From contig JAKITQ010000011.1 in the NCBI GenBank assembly GCA_021647985.1, positions 1 to 64,000 of the forward strand: a DNA stretch of 64,000 bases, written 5' to 3'. The DNA is from Flavobacteriaceae bacterium (GTDB lineage: Bacteria; Bacteroidota; Bacteroidia; Flavobacteriales; Flavobacteriaceae). Position numbers and translations under genes: made by a program. How positions within the stretch are numbered: the first letter of the stretch is position 1; every line of letters starts with the position of its first letter. Of this stretch, positions 23,988 to 33,062 are shown piece by piece. Under the pieces are notes generated by a model, which searched no databases, had not been told where the DNA came from, and was given only the letters and a program-made list of their open reading frames with translations.

Positions 23988-25514
23988 CTAATATTTTAAC
24001 AAGGTTTTTTGTGTCATTGCCTTAGGTTGTTCAATTTTCAATAAATCTAAAATTGTTGGGGCAATATCACCAAGTACTCCATTATCAATATGAATTGCTT
24101 TATTTTTCTCTACCAATATAATTGGAACAGGGTTTGTTGTATGGGCTGTGTTTGGACTACCATCAGGATTGATCATCACTTCACTATTTCCGTGATCGGC
24201 AATAATAATACTCGTATAATTATTTTCAAGGGCAGTATCCACCACATTTTTTAAGCAAGCATCAACAGCTTCTGCCGCTTTTTTTGCTGCTTCCATGATG
24301 CCTGTATGACCAACCATATCGGTATTGGCAAAATTTAAACAAATAAAGTCAGCTTCTTGTTTTTTTAACTCAGGTATAATGGCATCTTGAATATCTTTTG
24401 CACTCATTTCAGGTTTTAGATCATAAGTTGCAACTTTTGGTGAGGGGCAAAGCAATCGACTTTCACCTTCAAATTCTTCTTCTCTACCACCTGAAAAGAA
24501 AAATGTAACGTGTGGATATTTTTCAGTTTCAGCAATTCGGATTTGTTTTTTGTTATTTTTTTCTAACACCTCACCTAAAGTTTCGGTTAAATTATCTTTA
24601 GGATAAATAACATCAATATTTTTAAATGATTTATTATAATTGGTCATGGTTACATAGTGCAAGTTTAGCTTATGCATATTAAATTCATGAAAATCTTCTT
24701 GATTTAATACTCGCGTTAACTGACGACCACGATCTGTTCTAAAATTAAAGAAAATAATGACATCGTTCTCTTGAATTGTGGCAACGGGGTTTTCATTATC
24801 ATCAACCATAACAATTGGCTTGACAAATTCATCGGTAATAATTTCATCGTAACTTTTTTGCAAAGAGTCCACTGCATTATATGATTTTTCGCCAATACCG
24901 TTTACCATGGCATCATAAGATAATTTTATTCTTTCCCAGCGTTGATCTCTATCCATGGCGTAATATCTACCACAAATACTCGCAAGTTTACCAGTGGTTT
25001 GATGCATGTAATTTTCAATTTCAGCAATAAATCCTTTACCCGATTTTGGGTCTACATCTCTACCATCCGTAAAGGCATGTAAATAAATATCGGTTAAATC
25101 AACCTCATTAGCTGCTTTTAACAAGCCTTTTACATGGTTGATATGTGAATGCACCCCGCCATCTGAGAGTAATCCTAGTAAGTGTACTTTTTTATTATTT
25201 ACTTTTGCATAATTAAAGGCTTCAACCAATGGTTTTTCATTGGCAATGGAGCCATCCGCAACAGCGTTATTAATCTTAACAAAATCTTGGTATACTATTC
25301 GACCTGCACCAAGATTCATGTGACCAACCTCCGAATTTCCCATTTGCCCTTTTGGTAAACCTACGTGTAAACCATCGGTACGCAAACTCGCATTGGGATA
25401 ATTATTAATTAGAGAATCAAAATATGGAGTTTTTGCTTGATCAATAGCCGAAACTTTAGGGTTTTGGGTTTCTCCCCAGCCATCGAGAATGATTAAAATT
25501 ACTTTTTTTTGCAT
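23988..25514 (-). CDS. gpmI: 2,3-bisphosphoglycerate-independent phosphoglycerate mutase
   Basis: 508 residues, the family's usual length. It begins KKVILIILDGWGE (metal-binding Asp). The phosphoserine motif is MGNSEVGHMNLGAGR, with further metal-binding sites TDGRDVDP, FANTDMVGHTG and IIADHGNSE. It interconverts 3- and 2-phosphoglycerate in glycolysis and gluconeogenesis using two Mn ions. It is transcribed toward the HAD gene with a 33-bp gap. Confidence 0.96.
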   Translation of the reverse strand: MQKKVILIILDGWGETQNPKVSAIDQAKTPYFDSLINNYPNASLRTDGLHVGLPKGQMGNSEVGHMNLGAGRIVYQDFVKINNAVADGSIANEKPLVEAFNYAKVNNKKVHLLGLLSDGGVHSHINHVKGLLKAANEVDLTDIYLHAFTDGRDVDPKSGKGFIAEIENYMHQTTGKLASICGRYYAMDRDQRWERIKLSYDAMVNGIGEKSYNAVDSLQKSYDEIITDEFVKPIVMVDDNENPVATIQENDVIIFFNFRTDRGRQLTRVLNQEDFHEFNMHKLNLHYVTMTNYNKSFKNIDVIYPKDNLTETLGEVLEKNNKKQIRIAETEKYPHVTFFFSGGREEEFEGESRLLCPSPKVATYDLKPEMSAKDIQDAIIPELKKQEADFICLNFANTDMVGHTGIMEAAKKAAEAVDACLKNVVDTALENNYTSIIIADHGNSEVMINPDGSPNTAHTTNPVPIILVEKNKAIHIDNGVLGDIAPTILDLLKIEQPKAMTQKTLLKY

Positions 25515-25628
25515 TGCAAGATCAGTTAAAAAATGATTTGCAAAGGTAGTGAAGAATTAGTTTTTGTTTTAATATTTACCGCTTATTTAACGAGATTGCG
25601 TTTTATGTTAAAAACAGCAAAAACAATA

Positions 25629-26741
25629 TTAATTAGGTACTATTCTTATGATACCAAATTGTTCAATAGCAACATAAATATAACCATCAGGTGCTTGTTT
25701 TACGGTTCGAATACGGCCCATATTTTCTAATAATTTTTCTTCTTTAGTCACCTTGTTATTTTTAAGAACAATCCGGTCTAAATATTTAAATTTTAAAGAA
25801 CCGGTCATGATATTTCCTTTCCAACTGGGGTATTTATCACTTGTTACGAAATCCATACCGCTTGGTGCTATAGAAGGCGTCCAAAAATGTAAGGGCTGTT
25901 CCATACCCGGTAATGCTGTGTCATCAGTTATTACACTATCATCATAATTAATTCCGTAAGTAATTTTAGGCCAACCATAATTTTTCCCTTTTGTTACAAT
26001 ATTAATCTCATCACCTCCTTGTGGCCCGTGTTCATGGATCCAAATTTTTCCCGTTTCCGGATGGATAGTCATTCCTTGAGGATTTCTGTGCCCGTAAGAG
26101 TAAATCGCTGTTTTGGCATTTTTTACATGAACAAATGGATTGTCATCAGGGATTCTTCCATCATCATAGATTCTATATATTTTACCTCCATCTTTAGTTA
26201 TATCTTGCGGATTAACATCTCGATTTCCTCGATCACCAATCGAAAAATACAAATAACCTTCACGGTCAAATTGCAACCTAGAACCATAGTGTTGTGTTTT
26301 TTTTGTATTCGGTGTTGCTTTGTAAAGTATTTCTTGATTTACAAGTTCATGGTTGATAATTTTGGCTCTCATAATAGTAGTATTTCCACCTTTATCATCA
26401 TTTTCAACATTGCCGGAATACGAAAAGTAAATCCATCCATTATTCTTATAATCAGGATGCAAGGCAATATCTAATAAACCACCTTGGTTTTTGTAAATAA
26501 CCTTTGGTACATTACTGATCAAGGTTTTTTCACCATTTTTAAAAAGAATCAACTTCCCTTCCAATTCACTTATTAAAATGGATCCATCAGGTAAGAAGGC
26601 CATTCCCCAAGGAATATCTAAACCGTCAACAACAATTTCAGTTCTAAAATTAAAAGATTCGGATTGGAAACTGATTTCTTTCTCTTGGCAAGAAGCTAAA
26701 AAGTAAGAGAATACAATTAAAAGAAAGTTTAGTTTTCTCAT
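25629..26741 (-). CDS. PQQ-dependent sugar dehydrogenase-like lipoprotein
   Basis: 370 residues. Lipoprotein signal MRKLNFLLIVFSYFLASC (lipobox LASC). The body is a six-bladed propeller of the soluble aldose/sorbosone dehydrogenase family: IPWGMAFLPDGSILISE, then YGSRLQFDREGYLYFSIGDRG, SYGHRNPQGMTIHPETGKIW and HEHGPQGGDEINIV, with the HRNPQG motif characteristic. The expected reaction is PQQ-dependent oxidation of sugars in the periplasm; PQQ use cannot be confirmed from sequence alone. It lies 45 bp downstream of the TonB receptor gene on the same strand. Confidence 0.88.
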   Translation of the reverse strand: MRKLNFLLIVFSYFLASCQEKEISFQSESFNFRTEIVVDGLDIPWGMAFLPDGSILISELEGKLILFKNGEKTLISNVPKVIYKNQGGLLDIALHPDYKNNGWIYFSYSGNVENDDKGGNTTIMRAKIINHELVNQEILYKATPNTKKTQHYGSRLQFDREGYLYFSIGDRGNRDVNPQDITKDGGKIYRIYDDGRIPDDNPFVHVKNAKTAIYSYGHRNPQGMTIHPETGKIWIHEHGPQGGDEINIVTKGKNYGWPKITYGINYDDSVITDDTALPGMEQPLHFWTPSIAPSGMDFVTSDKYPSWKGNIMTGSLKFKYLDRIVLKNNKVTKEEKLLENMGRIRTVKQAPDGYIYVAIEQFGIIRIVPN

Positions 26742-26786
26742 TGTTATAAAATTTTAAGAAGGTTTATGATATAAAAATACAACATT

Positions 26787-29099
26787 TTAAAATGTATATT
26801 TTAAATTTAGTCCAGAATAATAATTTACAGGTTCTCCAGGGTAATAATATCTTGGAGCTCTACCTCCAAAGCTACCTGCATTAATAAGTAACATGGATGC
26901 ATATTTTTCGTTGAATAAATTATTGATTCCAACAAATAAATCTAATTGAAACTTCTTATTTTTATTTGTTCTAAATCCAATTTTAGTATTTACCAATTGA
27001 TGATTTTCTGAAAATATAGAATTGTCATCTCTCATTGGTATTTCACCTACATAATTATATGTTAAGAATGCGTAAAAACCTATAGACGATTCCATATGAA
27101 GTCTTGAATAAAAAGTAAAATCAGGTACACCAGTCAATTGGTTTCCGGCATAATTATTATCGAGGTCTTCAAATTCTATAAATTTAAAATCGTTGTAAGC
27201 CATAGCATTTAAATGCGATAATTTTATAGCCTTTGTTTTAATTAAGTGGTAGTTTAATGTAAATTCAATACCATTATAACTGGTCTCCCCTGCATTAACT
27301 CCAATAAATTCATCGTCTGATGTTCGCCTTGCCACCAATAAATCTTTGACATTCATTTGATAAATAGCAATATCGTAATTAAAGATATTATTTATAAAAC
27401 TACCTCTACTACCAATTTCAAAGTTCCACCCTGTTTCAGGTTTTATATTGGTGTTTATTAATCCATCAGGTAGAAGGGTTTCTTCTAAAGTAGGTGGTGA
27501 AAACCCATGACTTATTGTGCCATAAAACATGGAATGATCATTAATTTGGTATGTCAAGCCCAATTTAGGTGAGAGGATAGCATCAAAACTATAATTACCG
27601 GAAAAATCGATATTATTACCATCAAATTTATCTTCGAGTTTGTAGGAAGTCTGATTAAAATTCAATCCAAAATTAAGGCTCAACTTTTCAGATAACAAAT
27701 ATTTTGAATCTATAAATACATTAAAATACAAACGATTTTCTTCAAAATCGCTAAGTTGATTTCCTTGTACACTTCCTGTTCCTGGTGGGAAATCGTTGTA
27801 AAGATTTTCAAAGGTTTGCAGTTTGTTTTTATCATTAAAAAATTCACCACCAATGGTCCATTGTAATGTTTTTTTAAAAATTGTAGATTCGCTTAAAATT
27901 CGTGTTCTTAAACCAATTGCATTGGTTTTTTCTTTTAAAATATTAAAAGGTCTGGGCTCATAAGAATCTAAAAAAGAAGTAAATACACTTGTAATTTGTT
28001 TGACCTTAACATTGTATTTGTGTTCCCATGAAATTCCGAATAATCCTTTTTTATAATCTTCATGACCTTTTGCTTTTCCCCAGGTAAAAGCTGCAGATTC
28101 AGGGTTATTTAAATAATCATCTTCGTTTAAAGAGCTAGGTATAAAGGCTTTTAAATCAATGAAATTCCCGATAAGCGTAATTTTATTAGCTTCATTTAAA
28201 AAATGATTAGAAGCCAAAGAAATGACTTGTCGGTTCAGCGAATTATTTTCACGATAACCTTCACTTTGTGTATTTGAATAAACCACACTTGCAGAATTTG
28301 TCAAATTACCAAAATTTACCTGAGTCATAAATTTTTGTAAACCAAAAGAACCAAAAAGATAGGAACTGTTTACAGATGTTTCGTCAAAGCTTCCTTTATT
28401 TGGTATCAATTGAATCGTTCCGCCTAAGCCTGCGCCATAAATACTTGATGAAGGACCTTTTAAAACTTCCATACTACCCAATGCACTCAATTCTATATCT
28501 TCTATAGTAGATTCACCAGACCCATTTGTAAGAGGAATATCTTGATAATATGCTCTTATTTTACTAGTTCCATAAAGGTTTCTTGAGCCAATACCTCTAA
28601 TCGTGATTCGGTTTGTGTTTAAGGTTCCATTATGCATATAAACTCCTGCAACAGTATTTAAAATGGGTGCAATATTGATGGAATTATTTTGTTGAATTTC
28701 TTGGGTTGGAATCAAAGTAATTGCGCCATCAAATGTTTTTAAAGTTGTTGATAAATTACTACTGCTAATTACAACTTCTTTTAGTATTTCGGATGACAAC
28801 TCTAAAGCAACAACAATTAGGTTTTCTCCTAAAATTAAAATAGTTTTCGATTTGTACCCTTCTTTTGAAAAAGTAAGGGTATCTTTTGATTGGAATAGAT
28901 ATTCACCATTTATGTTCGAAATATCTGAAAAAGTGTTTTTAGCATTTACAATTTGAACATAAGGAATAGCCAAAGAATTTTCAGAATCAATAATTTTTAT
29001 TTGCGTTTTTTGAGCTTTTAATGAAAATGAGATGAATAAAAAGCACATCATTTTCATGAAAAATAAAAAATGCGTTTTATGTATGAAATTATTAAACAC
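26787..29099 (-). CDS. TonB-dependent outer-membrane receptor
   Basis: Up to 770 residues; the start is probably the ATG at 29057 (MKMMCFLFISFSLKAQ, a good signal peptide). A carboxypeptidase-regulatory-like domain (about 30-110) is followed by a plug domain with RITIRGIGSRNLYG and GSMEVLKGPSSSIYGAGLGG, and then a 22-strand barrel ending in an aromatic residue (GLNLKYTF). It imports a ligand across the outer membrane with TonB/ExbB energy. No SusD partner is present, so a siderophore, metal complex or peptide is more likely than a glycan; the M14 peptidase 7 bp upstream suggests peptide-linked substrates. Confidence 0.92.
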   Translation of the reverse strand: MFNNFIHKTHFLFFMKMMCFLFISFSLKAQKTQIKIIDSENSLAIPYVQIVNAKNTFSDISNINGEYLFQSKDTLTFSKEGYKSKTILILGENLIVVALELSSEILKEVVISSSNLSTTLKTFDGAITLIPTQEIQQNNSINIAPILNTVAGVYMHNGTLNTNRITIRGIGSRNLYGTSKIRAYYQDIPLTNGSGESTIEDIELSALGSMEVLKGPSSSIYGAGLGGTIQLIPNKGSFDETSVNSSYLFGSFGLQKFMTQVNFGNLTNSASVVYSNTQSEGYRENNSLNRQVISLASNHFLNEANKITLIGNFIDLKAFIPSSLNEDDYLNNPESAAFTWGKAKGHEDYKKGLFGISWEHKYNVKVKQITSVFTSFLDSYEPRPFNILKEKTNAIGLRTRILSESTIFKKTLQWTIGGEFFNDKNKLQTFENLYNDFPPGTGSVQGNQLSDFEENRLYFNVFIDSKYLLSEKLSLNFGLNFNQTSYKLEDKFDGNNIDFSGNYSFDAILSPKLGLTYQINDHSMFYGTISHGFSPPTLEETLLPDGLINTNIKPETGWNFEIGSRGSFINNIFNYDIAIYQMNVKDLLVARRTSDDEFIGVNAGETSYNGIEFTLNYHLIKTKAIKLSHLNAMAYNDFKFIEFEDLDNNYAGNQLTGVPDFTFYSRLHMESSIGFYAFLTYNYVGEIPMRDDNSIFSENHQLVNTKIGFRTNKNKKFQLDLFVGINNLFNEKYASMLLINAGSFGGRAPRYYYPGEPVNYYSGLNLKYTF

Positions 29100-29106
29100 G
29101 TGAAAT

Positions 29107-30564
29107 TTATTTTACTATTCCGTTAATTACTCCGTTTTCGTTTTTACTCAAATCATATACAAAACCATTGATAATAGCATAAACAACTTTGTCATTTTTA
29201 GTCAATAAAAAATTAGGGTTGTTACCTAGAGAAACAGGAGGTTTAGGAATTGTATTATTTTTAGGAATAGAAATATTTCTAACATCAATAATATTGATCG
29301 GATATTCTATAAATTTAATCTCCTTTGGCAAAGAATCAATACTAACGGAGGTGTATCCTTGTTCTAATAACTTTTTAAAATCGAGTTGTTTAAAGGTCTC
29401 AAAATCAGAAATTATTTTAGGGTAAGTTTCTCCAATTTTAAATTTTAAATTGTTGGCATCTATATTTTTATATCCATAATAGGTGGATAGATCGCCTATA
29501 TCAACAATGCTACCCATATTATAAAATACGGTGTGTTTTTTATTCTCTTTCTCAAAATGCTTAATACCCAAATCAATTGTATAAGATTTTCCTAAATATG
29601 GGAATGTTAAGTTGGTAATTTTTAGGTCGAATAATTTCCTGTCATTCTTAGGAATTTCTTCATATTTATTAATCGCGGCATTTTCAAAACTACCTGTTCC
29701 AATTGAATGAATGGCGGCGAGAATAGAAACATAGTTTAATTTGCGAATATATTGTTTCTCAACATCATTTTGATAGCCGCCTGATTCTATTAAAATTGTG
29801 CTTGTACCCCATTTTTGGATATTATCGCCAAAGGCTCTAGGTTCAAAATCATCTGAATACCTTCCTACTTGCCCAGGTGCATATTGTTGAATAATTGTAT
29901 GCATTACAACAATAATTTTCATCGCATTGGCTCTGGTTTTATTGATGCTTTTTTCGTAATTATATGTTGGTGCCAAATAAGAAATTGTAGCAGGTTTGTC
30001 TGTACGGTTGGCATTGTAATATTTACTTTGGTCGTGTAAATTAAAACCGAAATCGGCATTTAAACTATCTCGTGCGGCTTTTAAAATTTTAGATTCCGGA
30101 CTCTGTAATTGCACTGCATCACGGTTGATATCGATACCAATAGCATTTCTTCGTGTAAATTTTTCTGCACCATCTGGATTTAACATGGGTATAAAATGAA
30201 TTTTTATATTTTTAAGAATTTCTTTATTTTGTTTTAAATAATTAAAAATATCAAACAAGGCCATCGTTGCTGTTGATTCATCGCCGTGCATTTGTGACCA
30301 CAATAAAATATTGGTTTTTCCAGACCCTATACTTATCATAGAAATCGACCGACCTTCAATAGATTTACCCAACTCATTTACCTCAAAACCTTTTGTCTCT
30401 TTTAGTTTTGCAATTAAAGGTTGAATATCATTATGTTTAAATCGTCTGTTTTTTAGGCTTGTCTCTTTATAATTATCATAATTGGTAAATAAATTTTGAC
30501 TTATAGTATTTTGAGAAAATCCTAAAAATGGGATTATTAAAAAAAGAAAGAATAATTTTTTCAT
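29107..30564 (-). CDS. M14 family zinc carboxypeptidase, secreted
   Basis: 485 residues; signal peptide MKKLFFLFLIIPFLGFSQ. Zinc site HGDE in LWSQMHGDESTATM, with the third ligand His in FNLHDQS. MLNPDGAEKFTRRNAIGIDI is typical of the family, and the catalytic Glu is in STILIESGGYQND. The C-terminal 130 residues form an extra domain I do not recognise. It should remove C-terminal residues from peptides in the periplasm or outside. First gene of a likely operon with the TonB receptor (7-bp gap) and sugar dehydrogenase. Confidence 0.92.
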   Translation of the reverse strand: MKKLFFLFLIIPFLGFSQNTISQNLFTNYDNYKETSLKNRRFKHNDIQPLIAKLKETKGFEVNELGKSIEGRSISMISIGSGKTNILLWSQMHGDESTATMALFDIFNYLKQNKEILKNIKIHFIPMLNPDGAEKFTRRNAIGIDINRDAVQLQSPESKILKAARDSLNADFGFNLHDQSKYYNANRTDKPATISYLAPTYNYEKSINKTRANAMKIIVVMHTIIQQYAPGQVGRYSDDFEPRAFGDNIQKWGTSTILIESGGYQNDVEKQYIRKLNYVSILAAIHSIGTGSFENAAINKYEEIPKNDRKLFDLKITNLTFPYLGKSYTIDLGIKHFEKENKKHTVFYNMGSIVDIGDLSTYYGYKNIDANNLKFKIGETYPKIISDFETFKQLDFKKLLEQGYTSVSIDSLPKEIKFIEYPINIIDVRNISIPKNNTIPKPPVSLGNNPNFLLTKNDKVVYAIINGFVYDLSKNENGVINGIVK

Positions 30565-30786
30565 TGTTTATTATTAATAAACAAATATCCTAATTTAATA
30601 TTTATTTTAATCAACACAAATCATTTTTTATTTTCATATTTCACAGACTTATCTATTTTTTTATTGAAAATGAGAATGGGTTTAAGCTAAATGTATTATA
30701 TATTCAATTTACAATCTAGAACATTAAGAATATACTAAAAAAGCAAAAATATTTAAAAGTATTAACTTTACATCAATAGTTAAATT

Positions 30787-32538
30787 ATGGGTAAAGAGAT
30801 AATTTTAAATAATGTATTAGAGAAGTTGCCTTATCATTTAAGGAGCTTTATTTTAAAACAACCTTATGATGGGTATACTTCTCAAAACCAATCGGTTTGG
30901 CGTTATGTTATGCGTAAAAACATCGATTATTTAAGTGCAGTTGCACATGAGTCATATATTAAAGGTTTGAAAATAACAGGGATATCTGTAGATAAAATTC
31001 CTAAAATGGAAGGAATGAATCGAATTTTAAAGGATATTGGATGGGCAGCAGTTTCTGTAGATGGTTTTATACCACCCAATGCATTTATGGAATTCCAAGC
31101 CTATAATACATTGGTTATTGCAGCCGACATTAGAACGGCTAAACATATAGAATATACTCCAGCACCAGATATTATTCATGAGGCAGCAGGTCATGCTCCC
31201 ATTATAGCAAATCCAGAATATGCCGAATATTTACGTAGGTTTGGAGAAATAGGTTCTAAAGCAATTTCATCTGCAAAAGATTATGATTTGTATGAAGCAA
31301 TTAGGCATTTATCTATCATAAAGGAAGACCCTAATACGTTACAGAAAGATATTTTAGAGGCCGAAAATGCTATCGATAAAATCACCAGTAATATGGGAGA
31401 ACCAAGTGAAATGTCAAAAATTAGAAATATGCACTGGTGGACAGTTGAATACGGTTTGATAGGAAACTTAGAAAACCCTAAAATTTACGGTGCGGGTTTG
31501 TTGTCATCTATAGGAGAAAGTAAATGGTGCATGAGCAATAATGTAAAAAAAGAACTGTATAGTATAGCTGCTTGTCATGTTGGTTTTGATATTACAAAAC
31601 CACAACCAAAACTTTTTGTTACCCCAAATTTTGCTTACTTGAGTTTTGTTTTGGAAGAATTTGCAAATAAAATGGCATTGAGAAATGGTGGCTTAACTGG
31701 AGTTGAAAAGCTGATAGACTCAAAAGATTTGGGCACGATCGAATTAAGTACTGGAATTCAAATTTCAGGTAAGTTTACCAAGGTTATTACCGATGAAAAT
31801 AAAAGGGTTGTTTATATTAATACTACAGGTTCTACAGCTCTTGCATATAAGAATAAAGAAATAATTGGACATGATAAAGATTATCACTGTGATGGTTTTG
31901 GTTCGCCAATTGGAAAATTAAAAGGAATAAATATAGCCATTGAAGATATGTCACCAACCGATTTAGAGGTTTATGGAATTTACGAAGGTAAAAGGTGTAA
32001 TTTAATATTTGAAGGAGATATAATTGTAAGTGGTGAAATAATTACTGGAAAAAGAAATTTACAAGGAAAGATTATTTTAATATCATTTAAAAATTGTACG
32101 GTTAAAAAAGGTGATGAAATTTTATTTGATCCTTCCTGGGGTGTTTATGATATGGCAGTTGGAGCATCAATTGTTTCCGCCTTTTCTGGAATAGCTGATC
32201 CAAATAGTTTTGGATTGCATTTTGAGCCACCTAAAGAAAAAACGCATAAAATTAAATACAGTACTGACGAAATTAAACTACATGAATTGTATACCAGAGT
32301 AAGCCTTATTAGAAACAGTAAGCAGGCTGAACTTAATGCATTAAAAGATATTTTTAAAAACTTAGAAACGGACTTTAAAAGTGACTGGTTGTTGGTTCTT
32401 GAAATTTATGAGCTTATTTACAATGAAAAAGATAAAGAGTTTACAAACAAGGTATTATCTCATTTAAAAGGCTTGTCACAACAAAAATCAATTGCTAACT
32501 TAATTTTAGATGGGATTGATTTAATCAAAAAACCTTAA
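30787..32538 (+). CDS. Aromatic amino acid hydroxylase (phenylalanine 4-monooxygenase type)
   Basis: 583 residues. The iron site is in DIIHEAAGHAPIIANPEYAE with the Glu in RRFGEIGSKA, giving the 2-His-1-Glu facial triad. Residues about 1-330 cover the biopterin-dependent hydroxylase domain. The C-terminal 250 residues are an added domain found in the flavobacterial long form; I cannot assign it a role. The likely reaction is tetrahydropterin- and oxygen-dependent hydroxylation of phenylalanine to tyrosine. A -7-like TAACTTTA lies about 20 bp before the ATG. Confidence 0.9.
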   Translation: MGKEIILNNVLEKLPYHLRSFILKQPYDGYTSQNQSVWRYVMRKNIDYLSAVAHESYIKGLKITGISVDKIPKMEGMNRILKDIGWAAVSVDGFIPPNAFMEFQAYNTLVIAADIRTAKHIEYTPAPDIIHEAAGHAPIIANPEYAEYLRRFGEIGSKAISSAKDYDLYEAIRHLSIIKEDPNTLQKDILEAENAIDKITSNMGEPSEMSKIRNMHWWTVEYGLIGNLENPKIYGAGLLSSIGESKWCMSNNVKKELYSIAACHVGFDITKPQPKLFVTPNFAYLSFVLEEFANKMALRNGGLTGVEKLIDSKDLGTIELSTGIQISGKFTKVITDENKRVVYINTTGSTALAYKNKEIIGHDKDYHCDGFGSPIGKLKGINIAIEDMSPTDLEVYGIYEGKRCNLIFEGDIIVSGEIITGKRNLQGKIILISFKNCTVKKGDEILFDPSWGVYDMAVGASIVSAFSGIADPNSFGLHFEPPKEKTHKIKYSTDEIKLHELYTRVSLIRNSKQAELNALKDIFKNLETDFKSDWLLVLEIYELIYNEKDKEFTNKVLSHLKGLSQQKSIANLILDGIDLIKKP

Positions 32539-32603
32539 ATTCTTTTTTTTATTAAAATTCTAATTTTATAAACCCTTTTTAAATAGTAAACTATTTAAAT
32601 TTT

Positions 32604-32640
32604 CATGTGTCTAAACTTTAATTTTTATAGGTGACACATG
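32604..32640. promoter_or_regulatory. Inverted repeat CATGTGTC/GACACATG
   Basis: CATGTGTC (32604-32611) and GACACATG (32633-32640), with 21 bp between, just downstream of another inverted repeat AAATAGT/ACTATTT (32581-32596). It may be an operator or a weak terminator after the hydroxylase gene. Confidence 0.35.
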
Positions 32641-32694
32641 CTGTTCGCTATTAGTCATTCCCTTGTGTGTCAAAATTTGCATGCTCGTTTCATA

Positions 32695-32726
32695 TTTGCT
32701 TTATTTACTTTTATCGTCTATTTTTG
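32695..32726 (+). promoter_or_regulatory. Promoter of the small Cys-rich membrane protein
   Basis: TTTG (32695-32698), 20 bp, TATTTTTG (32719-32726). It supports the short downstream gene and its TTG start at 32767. Confidence 0.65.
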
Positions 32727-32766
32727 TGCCGAAAGAGAAAAAAAATAAATACTAAACTACTTTACT

Positions 32767-32982
32767 TTGAAAAAAAAACTTTGCTACACTTTAATTTTAT
32801 TCCTATTCACTCAAGTAATGGAGGCGCAATGCGCCATGTGTAGAGCTGTAGTTGAGCAAGGTGGTAAAGAAATGGCAGAAGGCATTAACTTAGGCATAAT
32901 ATATTTAATGGCTTTTCCATATATTATTGTAGGTGTTGTAGCTTATCTCTTTTACAGAAATTGGAAGAAAGGAAACTCTTGA
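32767..32982 (+). CDS. Small membrane protein with CAMC motif
   Basis: 71 residues from a TTG start (no in-frame ATG upstream before a stop). Signal peptide KKKLCYTLILFLFTQVMEAQ, then CAMCRAVVEQ and a C-terminal transmembrane helix (LGIIYLMAFPYIIVGVVAYLFY) with a positive tail. The cysteine pair directly after the cleavage site suggests a redox-active or metal-binding periplasmic patch. Similar short proteins occur in flavobacteria without assigned function, as far as I recall. The good promoter at 32695-32726 supports expression. Confidence 0.65.
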   Translation: MKKKLCYTLILFLFTQVMEAQCAMCRAVVEQGGKEMAEGINLGIIYLMAFPYIIVGVVAYLFYRNWKKGNS

Positions 32983-33062
32983 TTATTTTTTCCAATAAAG
33001 TGTAACAAATTTTTCTACCACTCGTCATATACAACAAATTCAAATATTGAAATTTTACTTTT

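Noticed and set aside
26787-29099. TonB receptor as part of a polysaccharide utilisation locus
   Set aside because: No SusD-like gene, no glycoside hydrolases and no sugar-responsive regulator nearby.
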